Shown here piece by piece: positions 48,801 to 57,800 of a stretch of 64,000 bases of DNA. Both the position numbers and the translations under genes were made by a program. Source of the DNA: Apus apus (taxonomy: Eukaryota > Chordata > Aves > Apodiformes > Apodidae); NCBI RefSeq assembly GCF_020740795.1, contig NC_067301.1, forward strand, positions 3,968,001-4,032,000. The letters are read 5' to 3'. The notes under the pieces are model-generated. The model did no database searches and was not told the DNA's origin. It worked only from the letters and a program-made list of their open reading frames with translations. Every line of letters begins with the position of its first letter. Within the stretch, counting starts at the first letter, position 1.

Positions 48801-50850
48801 TGTCTTTATATTGTTGGCCTTAATCTTGCTCTTAGATACTGTGTCTCTCTTGCTGCTGTTTTCTATATGAAGCTGGGTTAGAGGAAAACAAAATATTATC
48901 TGGTCCCCCTGTAATAATCTTTGTTGACTGATGATGTTGATCTTCATACAGTGTTGTTCAGGGGTGAGATTTTATTTTTCTAACATTTTTCCTACTGTAA
49001 AAACTGTTGGAGTGTATGGAATGGAAAAGATATTTACAAGGTGGTCTGAAAAAGGTTTGAGCATTACTTTATTAATACCAACAATTATGAGCAGGTGGGA
49101 TACGTGAGCTCCATTTCCAGACCTTTTCCATTACCTACCTTCCTTTGAAAATGCCCAGGTGCTTTTCCTTTGGATATGGGCTTGTTCTGAGACCTTGCAG
49201 AGACTTTTGATGATTTTGCTGTTCTGAATTAGGAAGAAGTTGGATTCTAGGGTCTGGTTCCAGTTCTGCAGTCTGGGTAGTTTGATAGATGTGACAAATA
49301 TTATGCACGTACCTATTTGATGGGGTGGAGCTGGTAGAATGAGTTGCTCATTTCTGAAGGTCATCATGTATTTCTACATGAGATCTTAGACATGAAATTG
49401 GTCACTGTGGCAATGTGGGGAAAAAACTCATTTGCCAGATTCACTGAATTTTAGATTGTCTGCTCAAGCAACAGATTTGGCCTGTGAATGTTTTATTCCC
49501 ACTCCCTCTTCTCGGGTGTGAGAACATCTGTAAAACACTGCTCAGCTGGCTGGATTCTTTAAAACAGGGCAGCTGGAATAAAGGGCTTGTGTTGCCTGTG
49601 GATGCTGCTATATTTTTTTCTTCCAATCACCATTCCTGGAAATAACTATGGTCTTAACCTCTCTCACAGACATTTGTTAGAAGCCTAGAAAGGGCCCATT
49701 TGGCCAATACCGCTTGTTTTTTTTTCAATATATGTTGCATCCAGAAATTATCGTCACTCTGTCCTGTGGTGGGAGTAAGGGACAGAGCATTTTTTGGATG
49801 GAGTGGGTATCTAGAGAGGCTGAGGAGGACAATTCTGAGTCCTAACCCTTATTTCCTGTGAAAGAAATATTGTATGTCATGTGTGTATACCTGTTTGGGG
49901 AGCTCTTAACACTGTACAGTTTAGTTAAATGTTTTCCAAGGGAGGAGAAGCTGTTCCTCAGAGGTTTTTAGTTCATGCTTTGTGTTTAAAGAGGAATATT
50001 TTTCTTTAAAAAATAAAAACGGATAAGTTTTCATCTTAGTGTGATTCTGTTTCTTGGGGAGCTGAATAGTTTTGGGGAAAGGGAGACTGTATTTGTGTTT
50101 GTGTGCATCTTTATAGTCTTTATTTTTTTATTTGGTAAACTAAGAGACAGGTGGCATAAGCTTTTAGACATAGGATTTCTAAGCACAGGTTTCAAAGGCT
50201 GTAGTTTTCCTCCATTTGTACTTTTATGGCTCATGTTTTAATTTGTTAAAAGATGCTGCTTATTTGTTTTAAGACGTGGCAATGTCTGAATACCTGGAGG
50301 TGTTCTGTGTGTTGCTGTGCAGGAGGAGGGGCACTTCTCAGACACTCTCCTTTCAGAAGTAGAGACCTGTTTGATTCTGGAATCTCTTTATTTTCAACAG
50401 TGGTGTTCTGTTTACTTTCTTTTCCATTACACAGGGCTAGCAGACAAAGAAGCTGTGGTCATACAGGTGAGTTTTTCCTGTGCTCCATCAAAGAGCTCCC
50501 TTCTGCTTGGTGGCAGATTTGATGTAACCAGTAGGGATGTTTCATTCTTAATAATTTAAATATTTCCATCTAGCCCAGTGAAAGTTTTCTGTTCAAAAGA
50601 CCAGTAAAATACTTTTAAAATACGAGACAGCATTCTTTGACTATGGTGCTAGTTTTTGTAAACTGATAAATCATCAGTGTTTTCCTTCTGTTCCTTAAGC
50701 TTTGTAAAACTTTTGAAAAAGAGGAACCGATTCCTTCCAGACTAGCGAGTTACATTTGTTTTTTAATTAATTAATTAAGGGTGAGCAAAGAAGCCCTTTT
50801 CAGAAGAGGATGTGCATTTGAACGGCTGGCAAAGGTAGGTATCCATCATC
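45885..50850 (+). other. TMEM201 3' untranslated region and following intergenic sequence
   Basis: The 3' UTR begins here but its end is not fixed. AATAAA at 49577-49582 is followed by a GT-rich stretch. Another AATAAA is at 50012-50017, and ATTAAA occurs at 47159-47164. A TG microsatellite lies at 48726-48739, and a 16-bp palindrome AGCTCCAGCTGGAGCT at 46301-46316. No additional coding gene could be supported. Confidence 0.5.
49577..49582 (+). terminator. candidate TMEM201 polyadenylation signal
   Basis: AATAAA is followed by GGGCTTGTGTTGCCTGTGG, a good GT-rich downstream element. It would imply a 3' UTR of about 3.7 kb. Earlier signals may be used instead. Confidence 0.35.
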
Positions 50851-50899
50851 CCGCTAGTAATTCTCCACGTCCGGATGTATTTTGAAGCGTTCAGTGGAT

Positions 50900-52100
50900 T
50901 GCAGTGCTCGCAATAGAATCGCGACGGCAGCAGCCGGAGCTCTGCTCCCTGTGTCCCCGCTCGGCACCCGCGGGGCCAGGCTCCGCTGCGGCCGGGACGC
51001 TGAGGATGCTGCCCGGACCGGAGGTGCCCCGTGTTAAGTCACGGGTGTTCAGCCGAGCACCGAATCTCACCGCAACGGTAAGATTCGATATATTCGACTG
51101 GTTTTACTGCAGCTCCTTCCCCTTGCAGCCCTTGCCCTCCGCTCCATGCCACGCAAGGAGCCGGCGGGGCCGTTCGCCCCCCGCAGCCTTCGCCTTTGCC
51201 CCCCTCCTCGGTATTTGGGTTTGCGAAGCCAAAGCGCCGTCCTGACCCGCCCGCGAACCCAAACAGCCCGGGGCTGGCAAGGGGGGAGCAGGGAGTGGCA
51301 GAGGGTTTAGAGGGACGGCGCGGCGGGGGCTGCGGGGCCATGGGGGACGCGGAGCCCGGGGAGGCTGCGGGCGGCCCGGCGGCGGAGGGGCTGCAAAAGC
51401 CGCCTTATTCCTACGTGGCTCTGATCGCCATGGCCATCCGGGCCAGCCCCGAGCAGCGCCTGCCCCTCAGCGGCATCTACGCCTACATCGCGGGCCGCTT
51501 CCCTTACTACCGCGGCGGCCCGCAGGGCTGGCGGAACAGCGTCCGCCACAACCTCAGCCTCAACCCCTGCTTCCGCCGCCTGCCCCGCCGCCCCGGTCCC
51601 GCCGCTCCCCGCCGCGGCTCCGACTGGGCGCTGGATCCCGCTTTCCACGACATGTTCCCGGGGGGCGACTATCGCCGCCGCCGCCGCCGCTGCCCGCGCC
51701 GCCCGCAGCCGCCGCCGCCTCCCGCCGCGCCGCCCCCGCCGCCCCCCGCCGCCGTGCCCTGGCCGCTGCCGCTGCCGCCGCCGCCGCTGCCCGCCTGCCC
51801 GCACGGGCCCTGCCCGGCCCTGGCGCTGCCCCGGGGCTACCTCTGTCCCGAGCTGCCCGGCTGGGCCCCCCCCGCCTTCCTGGGGCCGCCCGCCTGGCCC
51901 ATGCCCGGCGGGACCGGGGCGGCTCCGCGCCCCGCCGAGCTGGAGCTCGGGGTTCCCGGCGAGCTGGGGGGGAAGCTGCCCTCCTCCTTCCCCTGAGATC
52001 CCGAGCTGCGCTGCCCCGGGACCGGCGGGCTCCTGTTTGGCTGAGCTGGAGTCGGTTCCTTGCGGGTTCTCGGGGTGCTTCTGCATCGCGACTGAATTCC
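50900..52100 (+). promoter_or_regulatory. CpG island covering the forkhead gene
   Basis: CpG density rises at about 50900 and stays very high through the coding region to just past the stop codon. The island includes the putative promoter and 5' UTR. A palindromic TTAATTAATTAATTAA at 50763-50778 lies just upstream. No TATA box was seen. Confidence 0.7.
51340..51996 (+). CDS. single-exon forkhead-box transcription factor, FOXL2/FOXL1-like, subfamily uncertain
   Basis: The frame is 218 residues plus TGA at 51994-51996. The ATG context GGGCCATGG is strong, and this is the first ATG seen in the frame. The forkhead domain covers about residues 20-117. It starts [20 protein letters not shown], carries the recognition helix [15 protein letters not shown] (Trp64, Asn66, Arg69, His70 present) and ends [20 protein letters not shown]. 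The start and the DYRRRRRR end look most like FOXL2. Wing 1 differs: it is about two residues longer, rich in Arg/Pro, and has SDW where most FOX proteins have NYW or SYW. Six arginines (112-117) likely serve in nuclear import. The rest is Pro/Ala/Leu-rich (PPPPP at 124-128, PPPPPP at 131-136) and ends GGKLPSSFP. Alternatives are divergent FOXE, FOXS or FOXD members. Role is inferred from family only: sequence-specific DNA binding in the nucleus. Confidence 0.88.
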   Translation: MGDAEPGEAAGGPAAEGLQKPPYSYVALIAMAIRASPEQRLPLSGIYAYIAGRFPYYRGGPQGWRNSVRHNLSLNPCFRRLPRRPGPAAPRRGSDWALDPAFHDMFPGGDYRRRRRRCPRRPQPPPPPAAPPPPPPAAVPWPLPLPPPPLPACPHGPCPALALPRGYLCPELPGWAPPAFLGPPAWPMPGGTGAAPRPAELELGVPGELGGKLPSSFP

Positions 52101-52304
52101 CGAGAACGGGGCTTACTGAGACGGCTCAGCTGTTGGAAATGCCTGATTGTTTTTTGGTGCTTCTGCATCTCGACTGAATCTTTTTTGTGAGAAAGGGACT
52201 TAAAAACGCTCAGCTGTTGGAAATGCCTGGAGGTTTCGGGGTGCTTTTGCATCCCGACTGAGAAAGGGACTTCAAACCCCTCAGCTATTGGAAGTGCCTG
52301 AAGG
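52063..52304 (+). repeat. three imperfect ~83-bp tandem copies after the forkhead stop codon
   Basis: GGTGCTTCTGCATC or a close variant recurs at 52074, 52156 and 52240. Each copy is followed by CGACTGA, an AGAAAGGGACTT-like block and CTCAGCTGTTGGAAATGCCTG. Periods are about 82 and 84 bp. The third copy is shorter and more diverged. The array lies within the first 310 bases after the stop, so it is probably transcribed in the 3' UTR. Confidence 0.85.
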
Positions 52305-53044
52305 AAGACTGGTTCGGAAAGCTCCGGTTGCAGTGACTAACGTGTGCCCCCTTGTTTCCTTCATTCCTCGGTGCTGTCCGGAGTGCGGATTGTGCTTCCC
52401 TACTGCTTCCTGGGTTTGGATTTGGGGATGGGTTGGGGGGGTGCGATTTTGTTGTTTGAACCTTCAGGCAAACCTGAAAGGGAGCTACAGAGCTTGAGCG
52501 AACTAATCAGCATCTTGGGGCTTTATGAAGAGTTCTGTAGGTTCTTGCAAAAGTGAGACTTTGTTCATGCAGAGAAAATATTTTTTCAAGTGTCCTTAAA
52601 CTACTTTTGGAGCTATTCTTGCAAGGTTTATGAAAAAAAAAGCAATGTGTCTTTGTTTTGGGGGACAACAAAACCCAAAGATCTTTGGTCTAATACTAGT
52701 AATCTTGTGGTTTTGTATTCAAGTGAATTTATAAGGGATTTTTCATACAGTAAAGGGTTATTTTATATTGTTGCTTGTTATATATGTTTATATATGCTCA
52801 CTGTTAATGTGTTTAAATGATGCTATAATTACTATGTAAGGATTTTTTCCCCTTTTAATTTCAAAGGGAGTAGTTTTCTGTTTTTCCCTTAGAATAAGGG
52901 TTCAGGGACAAAATGTGCTTTGAGAGAAGAGCTCAAATACAGTTACGTGAAGAGCAGCACTTGTTTTATGTTCTGTTTTATGACATGTTTAATAAATAGT
53001 ATTTCCTAAGGGTTGTGGCTTCATAAATGACATAAACTATCTTC
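52305..53044 (+). other. probable 3' untranslated region of the forkhead gene
   Basis: The sequence turns AT-rich after the CpG island. AATAAA at 52991-52996 is a plausible polyadenylation signal about 1 kb after the stop. No other element was seen before the CR1 fragment. Confidence 0.45.
52991..52996 (+). terminator. candidate polyadenylation signal of the forkhead gene
   Basis: AATAAA in TTTAATAAATAG, with GGTTGTGGC about 15-25 bp downstream. Position and context fit, but transcript data are needed to confirm it. Confidence 0.45.
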
Positions 53045-53510
53045 GTAGAATCACAGACTGGTTTGGGTTGGGAGGGACCTTAAGGATCACTTAGATCCAA
53101 CCCCCTGCATGGGCAGGGACACCTCCCACCAGCCCAGGCTGCCCCAAGCCCCATCCAACCTGCCCTTCAACGCTGCCAGGGACGGGGCAGCCACAGCTTC
53201 TCTGAGCAACCCGTTCCAGTGTCTGTCTCACCACTTTCACAGCAAAGGATTTCTTCCTAAAATCTCATATAAATCTTCCCTCTTTCAGCTTGAAACTGCT
53301 CCCCCTTGTCCTATTACTCCATGACCTTGTAAAAAGTCCCTCCCCGGCTTTCCTGTAGCCCCTTCAGGCACAGGAAGGTGCTTTAAGGTCTCCCTGGAGC
53401 CTTCTCCAGGCTGAACAACCCCAGCACTCTCAGCCTGTCTCCATAGGAAAGGGTCTCCAGCCCTTTGATCATCTTCATGGCCCTGGAGATTTTGCCTGAC
53501 CTCCTTTTTG
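53045..53510 (-). mobile_element. CR1 LINE 3'-end fragment
   Basis: The + strand begins AGAATCACAGACTGGTTTGG, then GGGAGGGACCTTAAGGATCA, and continues with the classic blocks CCAACCCCCTGCATGGGCAG, CCTTGTAAAAAGTCCCTCCC and CTCCAGGCTGAACAACCCCA. This is the reverse complement of a CR1 tail, so the element is on the - strand. About 465 bp are kept, with no intact reverse transcriptase. It is less diverged than the copy at 15.9 kb. Confidence 0.95.
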
Positions 53511-54560
53511 TTGGGATGCTTTGCTCCTGAGCTTGGAGGAGCTGAGCCTTGAACATTAACCAGCTTTCTTAGGCTCCTTTTTCTTCCAGAGTGTTCTTGA
53601 CAATCCTTGAAAGAAGGGGCAACTTAAATCCAGTTTTATATTGTTATTTCATACTTTCGTATACTTACAAAGTGATTCTGGATGTCATTAAATTCTAGCA
53701 ATAGAAATACTATTAGATTTAGTGGGCGCAACAACTTTACGGTTGCTCGTACAGGATGCCAAATGTTAAAGATTCTGCAGATTTATGATTTTTCAGGTTG
53801 CCTTTTGTTTTCATTTGCTCCCATTTTTCACACTACATGAATGCTAAACCCCTTGCAATACTTTGAAAAACTCCGCACTTTATAAAATCAGTTCAGGGCC
53901 CGAAGTGGAATGTAAGCTGCATTTTGAAGCTAGTGGTAGGTCTGTATGTAATTGAAACAAATTCTTCTATGGCTTTTGTTTTAAATAGTATATGGTTCTT
54001 CTTTGGCAAAGTTTTCAAGTCCCTGCTGTGCTCTGGAGCAGATGTGAACAATACAGTTCTGTGAAACTACAGCTGCTGAATTTTGGGCATTAAATACAGC
54101 TTCTGGTCACTGATTTAGGTATTGGGGGGGGGAATCCTATAAATAATCATATACTTGGGGAAATGCCTTTCCTCCCCCTTGCCCAAGGCTCACTTTAAGC
54201 CAAACACACTTCTTCCTAATCTCAATTTCCCTCGTTTTTGCCAAGATGTGTGCTCAGCCCATCCCCATTTTCTTTGGGGAGGTGGCCGAGTTGTGCAGGA
54301 GGTTGGTTGTCTGCATAAAGATTTTTGTCTGTTGCTTTTGGTGCTGCTTAGTGATTCTTCATCACCTGTGGGCAGCAGGCTCTCAGCAGGGTGTCTGGGT
54401 CGCAGTCTGGGTCGACTAAACCGTGCTAATTGTGCCCTCCTGTGGGAGTGCAGCAAAGGCCGCCATTTATCCCCAGTGCAGGCTGCAAAGCAGGGGGCTT
54501 TTTGAGAAGATTTCTCTGGTTTTTGGTTCTTTTTTTTAAAAAGTGGGATACCCCATCTTG
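53511..54560. other. intergenic region between CR1 fragment and next CpG island
   Basis: No coding exon or repeat was recognised. A GGGGGGGGG run occurs at about 54124-54132. Confidence 0.6.
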
Positions 54561-54840
54561 GAGAGGAGCAACAGCGACTCCAGGTTCTGGAGAGCTAGTT
54601 CGTCGTTTACCTCAGGGAACCGTGTTGCGCACAGGGGCAGTTTTGGCGGGAGCGGCGCTGCCCTCAGCCCGCCCGCGGCCGCCGCAGCTCCGCGGCTCTG
54701 ACCGGACCCTCCAGAAGCTTCCCTGCAGCTCCCGCCGGCCTCGGGGCTCCCGAAAGTTCTTGTAAGGCCCGAATCTCTGTGTGGAAAGCAGATCTGCGCA
54801 GGGACGGTTGCTTTTGGAGCAGTTTTCTGTCAGGGCTGAG
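54560..54840 (+). promoter_or_regulatory. CpG-rich promoter and probable non-coding first exon (PIK3CD by position)
   Basis: A compact CpG-rich block contains TTTTGGCGGGA at 54641-54651, an E2F-like site. Transcribed-looking sequence follows and ends CAGGGCTGAG just before a near-perfect donor GTAAGTAACG at 54841. In human the gene after TMEM201 on the same strand is PIK3CD, whose first exons are non-coding. The assignment rests on gene order and the donor; no PIK3CD protein sequence is present in the window. Confidence 0.45.
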
Positions 54841-57800
54841 GTAAGTAACGGTAAGCTGGGTCGCCTGAGGGGACCTCGCTGCCTTCCCGGTTGTGGGTGT
54901 TATCTCGTGGGTTCCCCCACTGAGTGCATAGACGTGGCTACTTTTATGTGCCCTTAGGGAAAGGTTATTCATGCCCCCGTTATTCCCCTTGGAAATAAGA
55001 GTTTGTAAGGAGTGCGTGAGGGGGATTTTACAGGCTGAAGACAGCAGTCCAGGTGGTTTTCTGAGAGGCCCTGTGGCTCATGAGGCGCCCAGCAGCGTTG
55101 GCTTTGTGTGGGTTCAGAGAGGTATTTATTGCTAAGTTCTGCTTAGTGTGTGCTGTGGTAGCAGCTACGGGCTTCAGACCTAGGCGAGGTCCAGGCTGAG
55201 ACAGGCAGAACAAAAAAAATTGTTTACACTTACAGACATTTACAGCAATTTACAACTAAGCAAGCGCTTTACTGCACAGGTTGTCCAGATCATGTAATCA
55301 TGTATTTAGAAAGAAACAGACAGGTTATACTAAAAAATTGACTTTATTTTGAGGTTTTGCCACTTCTTTTTGGTTGCTTTTTCCATCTTTAGCTTTCAGA
55401 TGACTGTGATTCTAGTGTCTGAAGCATCCATTCTCACACAGGAGTTGAGGAGTGAAATTATTAGCTACATCTGGTCCAAGGTTTTTGAAATGAACTAGTG
55501 AATTTGGGTCCTGGACACATGATACTCTCAATTTCTTTTCATTATCAAGTATTTAAAAGTGTTTCAATTTGGACTTGTACATTTGCACTTACATTTGGAA
55601 ATGACTAGTTTAGTATTATTCCCCTATTTTTGCTAATTTAGTAACTGGAATTTCTTTTGTCTGAAGCCTTTCACAGACTGTTGTATTGTTCATCTTTGTA
55701 TGTGAGTCTCTTGAGTAAATGAATGATCTTTCCAGTTAATTTTGGCTTTTAAAGTGGTTGGGGGAGGGAGGTGTTTCTTGGTGTTTGGAGATGGGTTTTT
55801 TCTGTTTTGTTGAGGGTTTATTTTGTTAAGTCTTCAAGATTTCCTGAACTTTTCTGGATGTACATAATTGTAACTGTAGTTTACCAGAAGGCTTCTGTGT
55901 AATGGTCCTCACAGCTACAGTATTCAGGCCCCTGGCATTTCTACCGAAAATGTTTACTGTCTAGAAAAGGAAATTGTGGTCAGTACATGAGCCTCTGTTT
56001 TATTCAACACTGCAGTAGAGATACTAGAAATGACATTTCAAGCTTTATATAAGTACAAATATATAGCAAGAGCTCTTTTTGTGTGTTAGGTTTCTGCAGA
56101 ATAGGAAATTGATATGTGTGAGGCTAAATCCTGAAAGATAATACTGTGTATTAGAAACTGGACTTCTAAGATAAATTTTCTTTCCTGATCTTTGAGAACC
56201 ACTTCTTGTTGAAAAGTGGTTTCTTAAGATGAAGTGGCAAAGGTCTGAAGGGATAGTGGGAGTGCTGCATTAAAGACAAGACTACCTCTGTCCAATGCCT
56301 GATAATATGGATTTCCCCACTGTTTATGTGAATGTATGTAGCTATATATTTGTACTAGTTGCTCAAGCACAGTACCTTGTAGTATGAGCTACCTTGTAGC
56401 TGAGTATCTTGTAGGCAGTAAAGGCTGTTAAACAAACAGTGTATCAGGCAAAAATGAAGTAATCTTAAATTTCCAGTTAAATCTGTTTTAAGCTTAACGT
56501 TGTGAATAAAGGGGCACAGGAGTTCTGTGCATCAAGAAAATACTAATAATGTTGTCAAAGTATACAAGACACAGTTTTACAATGGTTCAGTTCTTTGATC
56601 TCTCTTAAAAAATATCCAGGTATATCAAGCTTTTGAGGACACATGGAAGAGTGAAGAGCTTTCTCTTTTCTCTCCAGTGGGTTTATGTGTCGTGTTGGCC
56701 TTTAATTACTTTTAACAGCCTATTTAAATTGATACGAGTGATTTATTTGCCAGCTCTTCATTGGTTCCACAGCTTTTCCCTTTGTGATTGCCACCAGGTG
56801 GAGCGTTTGTGCCAGCAGAACAAGGTTGGAGATCGTCTCCATGCCTTCTGAAAAATCAAACAGTAAACACACCTTGAAGCAATGTCAACGGGAGATTCTA
56901 ATAGTCTTAAAATGGAGATGGGAGTATGTGTTCAACTGCCGCTTTTGCCTGCAGTAGATTCTCCTGTTAACCCCTCCCAGCAGCATCCCCCATCATGCTG
57001 GGCTTGATTAATTTTTCTTAAGGTGATGGAGCCTAGGGGCAGGTCCAGTCACTACTTCTAGGAGCATCTCTCCTCATCAGTTATTTAAAAAGACAAAACA
57101 AAAACCCTAAAAGCCTAGGAAGGCTGGCTGGCTCTGCCAACAAAGAGGAGTGCTGGGAATCCCCCAGTCTCATTCAGGCACTCTCACACTTCCCCCCCCC
57201 ACTCCTCACCTTTTTTCTGTGACTGGAGGAGAGGACTGGATTGTTGGCTGCATTTAAACCAGGGGAGTTGTTAATGGTTTGTGTGGCTTTTTTAGCAGCT
57301 CAGTAGTGCTGGGACCTCTCCTGTGTTTTGCATCCCTCTAACAGCAGAGGATCTTATTGGTAAGCCTCTTTCTCTTGGGTTTGTGACTGCATTTTGAAAG
57401 GAACCTCTGCTTATTTTTCTTTGCCTTATAGTCTTTCGTCAGTATTCTTATGGGTTTTATAAATGAATCACAGCCTAGCACATCCCCTTGCAAGCTGTAC
57501 AGAGGCTTTGAAAATAAGTAAGGAAATACTGCATTCCCCTTTCTCACCAGTAGGTATCAGACGGTTTAATTCTTTTCCATTGTGTTGCCTCCTTCACTCC
57601 CTCCCCTTCTGGTTATAGCAGTTAAAAAAATGAGTTTATGTATTATTAACAATAGAAAGCAAGGATAGTTTGCCTGTGCACAGTGCTGAATTAGTACAAA
57701 TGTGAAAGACTTTTGACAAATACAAGCTGAGTACAGCATAGGGAGGTGCTATGCTGATATCTTCGCGTGTTAAGGCCTTTAACTCTTCCTGAGCTGTCCC

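Noticed and set aside
51079-51128. Possible tiny intron in the forkhead 5' region (GTAAGA ... CCTTGCAG)
   Set aside because: A 50-bp intron is below the usual vertebrate minimum. The donor-like site could pair with something else, but nothing supports it.
51196-51339. N-terminal extension of the forkhead frame to 51196
   Set aside because: The codon at 51196 is TTG, not ATG. The first ATG seen in the frame is at 51340 and has a strong context, so the extension is treated as 5' UTR.
51307-52252. Long - strand open frames (259 and 230 codons) across the forkhead gene
   Set aside because: They are shadows of a GC-rich coding region that lacks AT-rich stop codons. Their Arg/Gly/Ala-rich translations have no family resemblance, while the + strand frame has a full forkhead domain.
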